DNA of 64,000 nt from an uncultured Pelagibacteraceae bacterium (GTDB lineage Bacteria > Pseudomonadota > Alphaproteobacteria > Pelagibacterales > Pelagibacteraceae): positions 124,001 through 188,000 of the forward strand of contig CACNPC010000001.1 in NCBI GenBank assembly GCA_902622245.1. Direction: 5' to 3'. Made by a program: the position numbers and the translations under genes. The notes beneath the pieces are model-generated. The model was not told the DNA's origin. It worked only from the letters and a program-made list of their open reading frames with translations, and ran no database searches. Positions within the stretch are counted from its first letter, which is position 1, and the number at the start of each line of letters is the position of its first letter. This document shows, in pieces, positions 17,028-25,539 of this stretch.

Positions 17028-18113
17028 TTATTTAGGATCTAGGGCTCTAGCATCTTGACTGTTCCAGCCTACTTTAATTTCATTACCTAATTTTAAATCT
17101 AACTCGTTTGAGCTATTTGGAACTTTTAAAATAAATTCTTTATTTCCTAAAAGATCTAATCTTACTCTGGTGTGGTCACCATGGTAGATAACTTCTTCAA
17201 TTTTTCCAGTTTGATTATTATCCATTTTATCTTTTGGATTTATCAATGCTCTTTCTGGTCTTATTGAAACTGTAGTTTTGTCACCTTTGGAATTAACTGA
17301 AATAGGATTAGCTAAAATTTCACCATTTTGTAGTTTAACTTTACAAACATTTTTTGAAATATCCGTCACTTCTCCGCCAAAAGTATTATTTTCACCTATA
17401 AATTCTGCAACAAACGAATTAACTGGCTCTTCATATAATTTATCAGGACTTGATAATTGTTGAACCTTACCATCATTAAACACTGCAATCCTATTTGACA
17501 TTGTTAATGCTTCTCCTTGATCGTGTGTAACGTAAACCACAGTAACACCAATATTTTCATGGATATGTTTAATTTCGTATTGCATACTTTCTCTTAAGTT
17601 TTTATCTAAAGCTCCAAGGGGCTCATCCATTAAAACTACTGCTGGATCAAATACGAGAGCTCTTGCGACCGCTACCCTTTGTTGTTGTCCTCCCGACAAT
17701 TGTGCAGGCATCCTACTTTCAAATCCTGAAAGAGAAACCATCGACAAAGCTTTATCTACTTTTTTATCAATCTCATCTTTTTGAACTTTTCTTACTCTCA
17801 GGGGAAATGCTAAATTTTCATAAACTGTCATATGAGGAAACAATGCATAATTTTGAAAAACCATTCCAATTCCTCTTTTGTGTGGTGGAATATTTGAAAT
17901 AGGATTAGTGTCTAAATAAATTTCGCCATTAGTTGGGGTTTCAAATCCAGCTAACATCATTAAACAAGTTGTTTTTCCTGAACCAGATGGGCCAAGCATA
18001 GTGATGAACTCGCCCTCGGAGATATTAAGATTTAAATCTTTTACTACTAAGACTTTACCATCGTAACTTTTATCAACTTTATCGAACTTAACGAATTCTG
18101 TATTTTTAGACAT
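17028..18113 (-). CDS. potA: Spermidine/putrescine-type ABC transporter ATP-binding protein (PotA type)
   Basis: A 361-residue ATPase. Walker A GPSGSGKTT is at 41-49, the signature LSGGQQQR at about 143-150 and Walker B (VVLMDEP) about 15 residues later. A C-terminal TOBE-like domain spans about 280-355 (VSIRPERALINP marks its start). It energises the PotB/PotC-type permeases. A 115-base gap separates it from the binding protein downstream, so the binding-protein gene may have its own promoter. It follows the DoeA-like gene by 38 bases on the same strand, suggesting linked expression with that pair. Confidence 0.92.
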   Translation of the reverse strand: MSKNTEFVKFDKVDKSYDGKVLVVKDLNLNISEGEFITMLGPSGSGKTTCLMMLAGFETPTNGEIYLDTNPISNIPPHKRGIGMVFQNYALFPHMTVYENLAFPLRVRKVQKDEIDKKVDKALSMVSLSGFESRMPAQLSGGQQQRVAVARALVFDPAVVLMDEPLGALDKNLRESMQYEIKHIHENIGVTVVYVTHDQGEALTMSNRIAVFNDGKVQQLSSPDKLYEEPVNSFVAEFIGENNTFGGEVTDISKNVCKVKLQNGEILANPISVNSKGDKTTVSIRPERALINPKDKMDNNQTGKIEEVIYHGDHTRVRLDLLGNKEFILKVPNSSNELDLKLGNEIKVGWNSQDARALDPK

Positions 18114-18151
18114 TCAGTGTTTAAAACATTTAAGAAGTTAATTATCAATAG

Positions 18152-19324
18152 CTAATAGTTCTTAATATGTAGCTCTTTTGGAAAATTACAGAATAATTCA
18201 CAACCTTTGTCGGTAACTCGGATTGCTTCTGATGCTTCTACTCCCCAATCACCAAACTGCATTACTGCAATCATATGAAAACAAACATTAGGTTCAAGCA
18301 TAGTCATATCTCCTTTATATATATTTAAAGTATGCTCTCCCCAATCTGGTGGATATCCAATTCCTATCGAGTAACCCGTTCTTGATTTCTTCTCGATACC
18401 ATATTTATCTAAAATTTTCCAAAAGGCTTGGGCAACATCATTTGCTGTATTTCCGGGTTTTGTAGCATCAATTCCAGCTTGTAAAGCTTCTATAGTTTTA
18501 TTCATTGTATCTATTTTTAATTGATCAGGTTTACCTAATAAAATTGTCCGAGCCATAGGTGCATGATATCTTTTATAAACACCTGAAAGTTCAATTATAG
18601 TTGCTTCACCTTCAACAAATTTATCTTGTGTTGCTGTTAAATGAGAAGCAGATGTGCCTTTTCCAGTAGGAAGAAGCGTTGCAATACTAGAATATTCACC
18701 TCCAAATTCTTCTGTTCCATAAAACAAAGACTTTTGAATTTCTCCAACAGCATCGCATTGTCTTGTACCAGGTTTAATTACATCCATTGCGGTTTGCATT
18801 CCTTTTTGAGAAATTAAAGCAGCAGACTTCATATAATTTATCTCTGCAGTAGATTTAATTAATCTAGCCCAATTAACTAGTCGATCAGAATCAATTATGT
18901 TTGCATTTGGTAATCCCTGTTTAATCTTTTCATAACAAAAAGCTGTGAAATAATGAGCATCCATTTCAACTCCAATAGACAGTTTATCCCATTTTTTTTC
19001 TTTAATTACTTTGGTCAAGTAATCATAGGGGTGTTTTGGCCAAGTATGAATATAACTCTCATCATAAACAATAATATTATCTTTATTTAAATAGGTTTTT
19101 ATATATGCTCCGCCTGCATCCTGGTCTCTAACAAAGCAAATTGGTTCTTTTGAATCAACGTGAACTAATACACATTGTGCATAATAAAAAGACCAAGCAT
19201 CGTAACCTGTAAGATAATTCATGTTATTTGTGTCGTGAGAAATAATTAAATCAATTTTTTTCTCTCTCATCAAAGATTGAACTTTTAATAACCTATGTTT
19301 GTATTCATCTTTTGAAAAAGACAT
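18152..19324 (-). CDS. doeA: Ectoine hydrolase-like M24 family protein (DoeA/EutD type)
   Basis: A 390-residue protein of the M24 (pita-bread) family, closest in outline to ectoine hydrolase. That enzyme opens the ectoine ring to N-acetyl-diaminobutyrate. DoeA-like landmarks are LTGYDAWSFYYAQCVLV near 38-54, LLPTGKGTSASHLT near 218-231, YKRYHAPMARTILLGKP and the hallmark GYPPDWGEHT. Creatinase and Xaa-Pro peptidases share the fold but match these segments less well. The gene starts three bases after the EutA-like stop, reproducing the eutA-eutD pairing of ectoine utilisation loci. A DoeB deacetylase is not in the window, so function as ectoine hydrolase is probable but not complete by context. 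Confidence 0.75.
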   Translation of the reverse strand: MSFSKDEYKHRLLKVQSLMREKKIDLIISHDTNNMNYLTGYDAWSFYYAQCVLVHVDSKEPICFVRDQDAGGAYIKTYLNKDNIIVYDESYIHTWPKHPYDYLTKVIKEKKWDKLSIGVEMDAHYFTAFCYEKIKQGLPNANIIDSDRLVNWARLIKSTAEINYMKSAALISQKGMQTAMDVIKPGTRQCDAVGEIQKSLFYGTEEFGGEYSSIATLLPTGKGTSASHLTATQDKFVEGEATIIELSGVYKRYHAPMARTILLGKPDQLKIDTMNKTIEALQAGIDATKPGNTANDVAQAFWKILDKYGIEKKSRTGYSIGIGYPPDWGEHTLNIYKGDMTMLEPNVCFHMIAVMQFGDWGVEASEAIRVTDKGCELFCNFPKELHIKNY

Positions 19325-19327
19325 AAA

Positions 19328-20068
19328 TTAATCAAACAGTCTTCCAAATCCTTTTACAGATTTATTTTCACCAATGTTTTCTAAAGTCTCCCAGATTAAA
19401 GCTTGGTTGCTTGAAAGAACTGGTATTCCAAGTTTATCTTCTAATTTTTTTATCAAAGGTAGAACTGGTAAAGCTGTACAAGATACTAATAAAGCATCTG
19501 ACTCACTTACATCTAAGTTTATAAGAACATCAAATAGATAATTTTGATCTACTTTACCAATCTCCATGTCAGAATGAATATCGAAGTATGAATTTGTGGT
19601 GATTTCAAAACCAGATATTTTAAAGTAATCAACAACATCATCGTTAACTTTTTTACTATAAGGTGTGAATATAGAAAGTTTTTTAATGTTTAATTTTTTC
19701 AATGCTTTCAAAGCTGCTGTACTTGGTGTTGAAAGTTTTGCCTCAGGTTTTGCAGCTTGTATTTTATTTTTAATATTATCATATCCTGCTGCTATAGTTC
19801 CTGAAGTACAAGCATATACAACACAGTCTAATTTTTGCTCTGGCAAGATATCTTTTGTTACTTGAGTAATATTCTCAGACATTTTGATCAAATTCTCTTT
19901 GGTTAAAGGGTTGTAACATTCTATTCTATTTACAAAAAAATCTATTTTTTTATCTTTAATTACACTTATAAAATCTTTTTCAATTACTAGATCGGTTGCT
20001 AAAGCGATAAGTCCAATACGTGGATTTTGGTTATTCTCAAATTTTGGTTCTATTTTTTGTGATTTCAT
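19328..20068 (-). CDS. eutA: Asp/Glu racemase-superfamily protein, EutA-like
   Basis: A 246-residue member of the Asp/Glu racemase, maleate isomerase and arylmalonate decarboxylase superfamily. Two active-site cysteines are visible at residue 87 (YACTSGT) and residue 197 (SCTALP). The opening RIGLIALATDLVIEKDF and the SSNQALIWETL tail match the EutA protein of ectoine utilisation clusters (unrelated to ethanolamine EutA). Its exact reaction in ectoine catabolism is not established. It is the first gene of the minus-strand block, divergent from the aldehyde dehydrogenase over 117 bases and followed by the DoeA-like gene. Confidence 0.72.
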   Translation of the reverse strand: MKSQKIEPKFENNQNPRIGLIALATDLVIEKDFISVIKDKKIDFFVNRIECYNPLTKENLIKMSENITQVTKDILPEQKLDCVVYACTSGTIAAGYDNIKNKIQAAKPEAKLSTPSTAALKALKKLNIKKLSIFTPYSKKVNDDVVDYFKISGFEITTNSYFDIHSDMEIGKVDQNYLFDVLINLDVSESDALLVSCTALPVLPLIKKLEDKLGIPVLSSNQALIWETLENIGENKSVKGFGRLFD

Positions 20069-20091
20069 AAATATAATATACCACCACTTAT

Positions 20092-20101
20092 TGATTAATC
20101 A
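20092..20101. promoter_or_regulatory. Palindrome in the eutA / aldehyde dehydrogenase divergent region
   Basis: The perfect 10-base palindrome TGATTAATCA lies in the 117-base divergent intergenic region, about 23 bases upstream of the EutA-like start. It could be an operator half for the divergent pair. At this A+T content a chance palindrome of this size is quite possible. Confidence 0.25.
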
Positions 20102-20185
20102 TTAAAATTTAGAAACTGCATCTAATTTCTTGAATGGTGAGACCAAATAAACATATAATAAGAAAAAATTAATTTTGAAATATAA

Positions 20186-21619
20186 ATGCTCGATAAAAAA
20201 AAATTTTATATCAATGGCAAATGGGTTGAGCCAATAAACAAGAACGAATTTAAAGTTATTAATCCATCAACAGAAGAAGTTTGTGCAATTATAAGTCTTG
20301 GAAGCTCTGATGATACAAATGCTGCAGTCAAAGCTGCAAAATCTGCATTTGAGACATGGAAAGAAACTTCAAAAGAAGAAAGGTTAAATTTATTAGAAAA
20401 ATTATTAAACATTTATAATTCTAGATGGGATGATATGACTGATGCTATTACTACTGAACTAGGTTGTCCCAAAGATTGGTGTTCAGCTAATCAAACATCT
20501 TCTGGAGCAGGTCATATCGAAGACTTTATAAAAAGATTAAAAGATTTCGAATTCGAACCAGGTTTTGATAAAGGATCAACTAATCATATTGTATATGAGC
20601 CAATTGGAGTTTGCGGATTAATTACACCTTGGAATTGGCCTATAAATCAAATTGCTTTAAAAGTAATTCCAGCTTTTGCTACTGGGTGTACAATGGTACT
20701 TAAGCCATCTGAAATTGCACCATTGTCAGGAATGCTATTTGCAGAGATGATAGATGAGGCTGGATTTCCAGCTGGAGTGTTTAATTTAGTGAATGGTGAT
20801 GGGCCTGGTGTTGGAACTGACTTATCAGGACATCCTGATGTTGATATGGTTTCATTTACAGGATCCACTAGAGCTGGAAAATTAATTACAAAGAATGCTG
20901 CTGAAACTATAAAAAGAGTTTGTCTTGAACTTGGTGGTAAAGGTGGAAATATTGTTTTTGCTGATGCATATCCTGATGCAGTTAGAGATGGCATTAGAAA
21001 CGTAATGAGTAATTCGGGTCAATCCTGTGATGCTCCAACTAGAATGCTTGTTGAAAAATCAATTTATAAAAGAGCTGTTGAAGAAGCTGCAGACGAAGCA
21101 AATAAAATTAAAGTTGATCTTGCTTCAAAAGCTGGTGATCATATAGGACCTGTAATTTCAAAAACTCAATTTGATAAAATTCAGAGCTTAATAAATAGTG
21201 GTATTGAAGAAGGTGCTACTTTAGTAGCAGGTGGTCCCGACAAACCTGAAGACTTAAAGAAGGGTTATTTTATTAAACCGACAGTATTCACTGATGTTAA
21301 TAATAATATGAGAATTGCAAAAGAGGAAATATTTGGACCAGTATTGTCAATTATTCCTTTTGAAAATGAAGAGGAAGCTATCCAAATTACAAATGATACA
21401 GAATATGGATTAGGAAACTATTTACAAACAGAGGATAAAGAAAAGGCAAAAAGAGTCTCAAAAAAATTAAGATCTGGAATTGTGTATGTAAATCATAAAG
21501 CAGCAGACTCTGGAACTCCTTTTGGTGGCTATAGACAATCCGGAAATGGACGTGAGGGTGGAACCTGGGGACTGCATGAATATCTAGAGGTAAAAACTAT
21601 TACTGAATGGAATAATTAA
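20186..21619 (+). CDS. NAD(P)-dependent aldehyde dehydrogenase
   Basis: A 477-residue ALDH-superfamily enzyme oxidising an aldehyde to a carboxylate. The catalytic Cys is residue 281 (SGQSCDAPTR) and the general-base Glu residue 248 (LELGGKGG). The NAD-binding region TPWNWPINQ and the KPSEIAP segment lie before them. Possible substrates from context are betaine aldehyde (a GMC choline-dehydrogenase-like gene lies at 40059) or aspartate semialdehyde from ectoine breakdown (DoeC role, with DoeA/EutA-like genes divergent next door). The sequence does not decide. One base separates it from the VOC gene. Confidence 0.9.
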   Translation: MLDKKKFYINGKWVEPINKNEFKVINPSTEEVCAIISLGSSDDTNAAVKAAKSAFETWKETSKEERLNLLEKLLNIYNSRWDDMTDAITTELGCPKDWCSANQTSSGAGHIEDFIKRLKDFEFEPGFDKGSTNHIVYEPIGVCGLITPWNWPINQIALKVIPAFATGCTMVLKPSEIAPLSGMLFAEMIDEAGFPAGVFNLVNGDGPGVGTDLSGHPDVDMVSFTGSTRAGKLITKNAAETIKRVCLELGGKGGNIVFADAYPDAVRDGIRNVMSNSGQSCDAPTRMLVEKSIYKRAVEEAADEANKIKVDLASKAGDHIGPVISKTQFDKIQSLINSGIEEGATLVAGGPDKPEDLKKGYFIKPTVFTDVNNNMRIAKEEIFGPVLSIIPFENEEEAIQITNDTEYGLGNYLQTEDKEKAKRVSKKLRSGIVYVNHKAADSGTPFGGYRQSGNGREGGTWGLHEYLEVKTITEWNN

Positions 21620-21620
21620 A

Positions 21621-22001
21621 ATGCTTGGTTATGTAATGGTAGGAACCAATAACTTAGAAAAAGCAATAATTTTTTATGATGAAGTCTTAAAAGTTTTAAA
21701 TCTAGAAAGAAATTATAAAGATGAAGTTTGCGCTGGTTACACAGAAAAAAATGGTGATGGAACTATAGAGTTTTATGTAACCAAACCTGTCAATATGAAA
21801 GAGGCAACAAATGGAAATGGAACGCAAGTTTCATTTATTACATCGTCTAGAGAAATAGTTGATAAATTTCATGAGATTGGACTTAAGGCAGGTGGAAAAA
21901 GTGAAGGAGCTGGAGGTGAAAGACCAGAAGGTTCTGGAGTATACTATTCTTATATTCGAGATCTTGATAATAATAAAATTTGTGCTTTCACAAACAATTA
22001 A
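21621..22001 (+). CDS. Glyoxalase/VOC-superfamily protein
   Basis: A 126-residue single-module vicinal-oxygen-chelate protein. The opening MLGYVMVGTNNLEKAIIFYD is the standard VOC start, and the second beta-alpha-beta-beta-beta half ends in YYSYIRDLDNNKICAF. Family members include glyoxalase I, bleomycin-resistance proteins and dioxygenases. Without a clear set of metal ligands I cannot name a reaction. It is cotranscribed between the aldehyde dehydrogenase and a homocysteine methyltransferase, and its stop TAA overlaps the next ATG by one base. Confidence 0.85.
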   Translation: MLGYVMVGTNNLEKAIIFYDEVLKVLNLERNYKDEVCAGYTEKNGDGTIEFYVTKPVNMKEATNGNGTQVSFITSSREIVDKFHEIGLKAGGKSEGAGGERPEGSGVYYSYIRDLDNNKICAFTNN

Positions 22002-22912
22002 TGTCTTACACTTTAATTCAAGAAAAAATCGATCAAGGAAAAATTATTTTACTTGATGGAGGTATAGGTGCTGAGCTTGAAAAAAAAGGAGCTAAAATGG
22101 ATCAAAACCTCTGGTGTGGAAAATGTTCTGTAGATAGCCCAGAATTTCTAAAAGAAGTTCATGAAAATTATATTGATGCAGGTGCTGATGTTATTACAAC
22201 AAATACTTATGCTACAACTCCAATTTCTCTTAAAAAACATGGATATGAAGACTCAATTGAATTATTTAATAAACAAGCAGTTCAAATTGCAAAAAAAGCA
22301 ATTGATAATTCAAAAAAGAGCGTCAGTTTAGCGGGAAGTGTTTCAAGTTATGGAAGTTTTCTTAAACTTGGAACAAAGAACATGAAGCCATGTTTTAATG
22401 AGCAGATTAAAATTTTATCAAATGAGGGTGTTGATTTAATAATTTTAGAAGCAATGACGTCTCAAGCAGAAATTGTAGAGACTATGCTTGAGTGTTCTTC
22501 AAATATAAAATTACCTGTTTGGCTTTCTATTTCCTGTGTAATAGATCATAATACAAAAAATGTTACGCTTGGCTATGATGATGTTAAGAATAAAACTGAA
22601 ATTTACGAGGATTTAGAAGAATCGTTGAAAAGTTTTAGTAAATTACATAATGGACCAATTTTAATTGCTCACTCAGACATTAAAACAACGAGTGCAGCTT
22701 TAGATACTGCATTAAAAAATTATAATGGAGTTATTGGTGCTTACCCTAATAAAGGCTATTACGAAAAACCAAATTGGAAGTTTGTAGATAATTTTTCACC
22801 CAATGATTATTTGGAAGTTGCAAAAAAATGGGTTAGCAAAGGTGTAAAAATTGTTGGTGGTTGTTGTGGTATAGGAGTTGAAGAGATAAAAGCTGTTTCA
22901 ATTTTGAAGTAA
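22001..22912 (+). CDS. Homocysteine S-methyltransferase-family protein (copy 1)
   Basis: A 303-residue zinc-dependent methyltransferase-type protein (BHMT/MmuM/MetH N-domain family). The zinc ligands are Cys 179 (SISCVID) and the C-terminal pair Cys 288-289 in VGGCCG. The DGGIGAELE opening and ITTNTYATTP segment are also typical. The ATG at 22001 is preferred over an upstream TTG because it overlaps the VOC stop (TAATG) and begins where family members begin. Donors in this family include glycine betaine, S-methylmethionine and dimethylsulfonium compounds. Given the betaine block nearby, betaine:homocysteine methyl transfer is a reasonable guess. A second copy is at 24556. Confidence 0.85.
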   Translation: MSYTLIQEKIDQGKIILLDGGIGAELEKKGAKMDQNLWCGKCSVDSPEFLKEVHENYIDAGADVITTNTYATTPISLKKHGYEDSIELFNKQAVQIAKKAIDNSKKSVSLAGSVSSYGSFLKLGTKNMKPCFNEQIKILSNEGVDLIILEAMTSQAEIVETMLECSSNIKLPVWLSISCVIDHNTKNVTLGYDDVKNKTEIYEDLEESLKSFSKLHNGPILIAHSDIKTTSAALDTALKNYNGVIGAYPNKGYYEKPNWKFVDNFSPNDYLEVAKKWVSKGVKIVGGCCGIGVEEIKAVSILK

Positions 22913-22929
22913 TAATATATTGTAAAATT

Positions 22930-23385
22930 ATGAAAACTTTTATTGGTGGTATTGGTTGTTTTTGGGACGAAACTAAATACGATGGTATAAAAGGAATATT
23001 ATCTACAGAATGTGGTTACTGCGGAGGTGATGATCCTAATGTTACTTACAAAGCAGTTTGTGGTGGGGATACAGGCCACATAGAAGTAGTTAAGGTTCAA
23101 TATGATGAAAATATTTTAAGCTATGAAGATATGGTCAGATTATTTTTTAAACTCCATGACTCAACTCAAAAAAATAGACAAGGAACTTATGTAGGAATTC
23201 AATATCGGTCTGAGATATTTTATAATAATGATAATGAAAAAAATACAGCAGAGCAAATTTTAAAAGAAATGAATGAGAAATTAGATGGAAAAGTTACTAC
23301 AAAGATTTCCAAAGAAAAAAACTATTGTAAAGCAGAAGGCTATCATCAAAATTACGAGAAAAATAAATCTCTTAAGTTTGGATAA
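22930..23385 (+). CDS. msrA: Peptide-methionine (S)-S-oxide reductase MsrA
   Basis: A 151-residue MsrA, a cytoplasmic enzyme that reduces methionine S-sulfoxide in proteins and free form. The catalytic Cys is residue 10 in GCFW. Further hallmarks are GYCGGDDPN, CGGDTGHIEVV, the NRQGTYVGIQYRSEIF segment and a YHQNY near the C-terminus. The region right after GCFW is one residue shorter than usual, so the partner Glu is shifted in a naive alignment. It follows a homocysteine methyltransferase gene by 17 bases; MsrB is at 59738. Confidence 0.9.
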   Translation: MKTFIGGIGCFWDETKYDGIKGILSTECGYCGGDDPNVTYKAVCGGDTGHIEVVKVQYDENILSYEDMVRLFFKLHDSTQKNRQGTYVGIQYRSEIFYNNDNEKNTAEQILKEMNEKLDGKVTTKISKEKNYCKAEGYHQNYEKNKSLKFG

Positions 23386-23396
23386 AAAATACTAAT

Positions 23397-24554
23397 TTGA
23401 AAAAAATTATTTCAGAAAAAAATCCAGAATTAGTTACAAGAAAAGATAATAAAGCTCAATGGAATCTCCCAAATAAAAGGAGGTTGGGTTTTAGAAATTT
23501 ATATAAAATTAATAGATATGGAATATACCTTAGATCAGATTTTGTTTTAAAATTAAAAAAAAAAATTAATAAGAAAATTGGTAAATTATCTTCTGTAAAA
23601 AAGGTAACTAAAAATAAAGCTTTTTGCTCTTTAATAGTTGGTAAAGATCAGGATATTTTATTCGAGCAGTATGCAAAGGACTTTTCTACAAATCAGCCTC
23701 AAACAATTATGTCAATTACAAAAATGTTTATACATTTATTTGTGGGAGAGCTGATAGACAAAAAACTAATAAACTTAAATAAGAAAATTTCATTTTACTT
23801 GCCAAAAATTGGCAGTGGTTATGCAAATGCAAAAGTAAAAGACGTTTTAGACATGAACATTGTAAATCTATATAGCGAAGATTATACAAAAGCTTATTCG
23901 TCTTCATTTTTACATGAGCCTGTTGGAGGATGGAGATTGCCTATTAAAGGTAAAAACATTCAAAGCCAGGAACAATATTTAAATTCAATTAAATCTTTAA
24001 AAAGCAGAGATTTAAAAAATTATACCGATCTGGCGCATTATAAATCAGCTAATACCGATGTTATTGGGTTAATTGTAGAAAAAGTAAGTAAAAAAAGTTT
24101 AAGACAATGGTTGTTGGAAACAGTTGAAGCAACAGGATTTGAAGAAGGATTGTATATAGGCACTGATAGATTTGGAACACCGTGGATGTCTGGAGGTGGA
24201 AGTTTAATTACAAGAGATTTTTTAAGAATGGGTTTACTTTTTTCTAGGTTTGGAAAAGGTATAAATGGAAAAAATATTGGTTCTAAAACTTTTTTGAGTA
24301 AAACTATTAATAGTGAGGGACCCAAATACATTCAATTATCTAAAGATAAATTTGTCTGTTATGTTAATTCTTTAATGAAATGCGGTAACTGGATTGGTCA
24401 CTCTGGGTATGGGGGCCAATTTTTAGGAATAAATTTGAAAACAAAAGTTGTGGCTGCTTTTTTTTCAGTCTTAGAGACTAAATCTGCAACAAATGAAAAA
24501 TATAAAAAAGATATGGTAAATATGATAGACCAAATAATTAGTAAAGATTACTAA
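23397..24554 (+). CDS. Serine hydrolase of the beta-lactamase/class C family
   Basis: A 385-residue penicillin-binding-protein-like hydrolase. The SxxK motif is Ser 106 to Lys 109 (SITK), the second motif resembles YKSAN, and a C-terminal GHSGYGGQ matches the HxG-type third motif. The start is a TTG at 23397, 11 bases after the msrA stop. There is no convincing signal peptide, and the first 65 residues are very Lys-rich. Family members include esterases and 6-aminohexanoate-dimer hydrolases as well as beta-lactamases, so the substrate is unknown. It ends one base from the convergent methyltransferase stop. Confidence 0.75.
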   Translation: MKKIISEKNPELVTRKDNKAQWNLPNKRRLGFRNLYKINRYGIYLRSDFVLKLKKKINKKIGKLSSVKKVTKNKAFCSLIVGKDQDILFEQYAKDFSTNQPQTIMSITKMFIHLFVGELIDKKLINLNKKISFYLPKIGSGYANAKVKDVLDMNIVNLYSEDYTKAYSSSFLHEPVGGWRLPIKGKNIQSQEQYLNSIKSLKSRDLKNYTDLAHYKSANTDVIGLIVEKVSKKSLRQWLLETVEATGFEEGLYIGTDRFGTPWMSGGGSLITRDFLRMGLLFSRFGKGINGKNIGSKTFLSKTINSEGPKYIQLSKDKFVCYVNSLMKCGNWIGHSGYGGQFLGINLKTKVVAAFFSVLETKSATNEKYKKDMVNMIDQIISKDY

Positions 24555-24555
24555 A

Positions 24556-25539
24556 TTAAGAAAATTTAGTTATTAATGATTTTAAATGTTTATCTGTGAC
24601 GCCACAACACCCCCCAATAATTTTTACCTGATCGTCTATTAACTCAGAACACTTATCAACAAATTCAATTTCATTTTCAGTTATTAATGCCTGCATAGTA
24701 CTAGTGTCAAATTTATGAATCTCTGGATAGAACATAATTGGCCCATTCCAATTTGATTTTAAAACTTTCATTCCCTCTTTTGTATCAATAAACCAACTAT
24801 GCATTATGCCATAAACATCTCCACCGATAGATTTGAGTGAATTAATTATTTCAGCAAAATTAATAATTTTATCTTCAGGAAGGAATTTTGGTTCATCAGG
24901 ATATTTTAAAGGGTCATATATAATAGATCTCTCTTTTTCTGCTCTAAAATTTCTACCTACTACGGTTTCATCAAATTTACTTATGCAGCAACTTAATCCA
25001 ACCCAGACAGGCAAACCTGTTTCTAAAGCAGCATTTAACAAAATTTTAGCGTGATCAATATCTAAAAGCATTTCAAGAATAAGCACTTCGACTCCCTCTT
25101 CTTTTAATACCTTCGCTTGTTCTTTATAATTTTTTTCTTCTTTTGCAAATGATGGTACAAATTTTGTGTCAGGTCTAAATTCATTTTCAGCCAAAGCTAA
25201 ATATGTTGACATGCTTCCAGCAATTTTAATTTTTTTTCCAGAATTTTTTACTGCTTGTCTTGCTAACTTAACTGTATCAATGTTAATTTTTATAGTCTGA
25301 TCTCCTAAATTTGAAGGCTCAAGACAATGTCTTGCAGTTCCAAAAGTATTGGTCGTTATCATATCACATCCAGCCTTTATATGACTTTCGTGTACTTTGA
25401 TTACTATTTCTGGTGAGAAAACATTTGCTAAACCAGAAAAAGCTGGTCCCATTTTTCCACCAAGTCTCTGAATTTCTGAACCTGTTCCGCCATCTAAGAA
25501 GACTTTTTTTTTTGATTTCAATAATTCATTAATATCCAT
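24556..25539 (-). CDS. Homocysteine S-methyltransferase-family protein (copy 2)
   Basis: A 327-residue relative of the 22001 protein. It has a LDGGTGSEIQR opening, ITTNTFGTAR segment, a GLSCCISKFDE zinc-ligand strand and the C-terminal pair Cys 311-312 in IIGGCCGV. It should bind zinc and transfer a methyl group to homocysteine or a related thiol. The two copies differ clearly over most of their length, so distinct donors are likely. Its start overlaps the EamA-type stop by one base, so it is coupled to a transporter gene. Confidence 0.85.
   Translation of the reverse strand: MDINELLKSKKKVFLDGGTGSEIQRLGGKMGPAFSGLANVFSPEIVIKVHESHIKAGCDMITTNTFGTARHCLEPSNLGDQTIKINIDTVKLARQAVKNSGKKIKIAGSMSTYLALAENEFRPDTKFVPSFAKEEKNYKEQAKVLKEEGVEVLILEMLLDIDHAKILLNAALETGLPVWVGLSCCISKFDETVVGRNFRAEKERSIIYDPLKYPDEPKFLPEDKIINFAEIINSLKSIGGDVYGIMHSWFIDTKEGMKVLKSNWNGPIMFYPEIHKFDTSTMQALITENEIEFVDKCSELIDDQVKIIGGCCGVTDKHLKSLITKFS

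Noticed and set aside
20647..20994. Open frame of 115 codons on the minus strand inside the aldehyde dehydrogenase
   Set aside because: The opposite strand encodes the conserved NAD-binding and catalytic-Glu regions of ALDH; the antisense frame is Pro/Ser-rich by mirror codon use only.
21980..22000. Upstream TTG start for the first homocysteine methyltransferase
   Set aside because: It would add seven residues not seen at the start of the family and lie inside the VOC gene; the ATG at 22001 overlaps the VOC stop as TAATG.
22930..23385. Inactive MsrA because the Glu after GCFW seems displaced
   Set aside because: A one-residue gap after GCFW restores a Glu near the right place, and the rest of the active site is intact.
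24556..25539. SAM-type riboswitch before the homocysteine methyltransferase genes
   Set aside because: Both genes start within or directly on the preceding gene, leaving no leader for a riboswitch.
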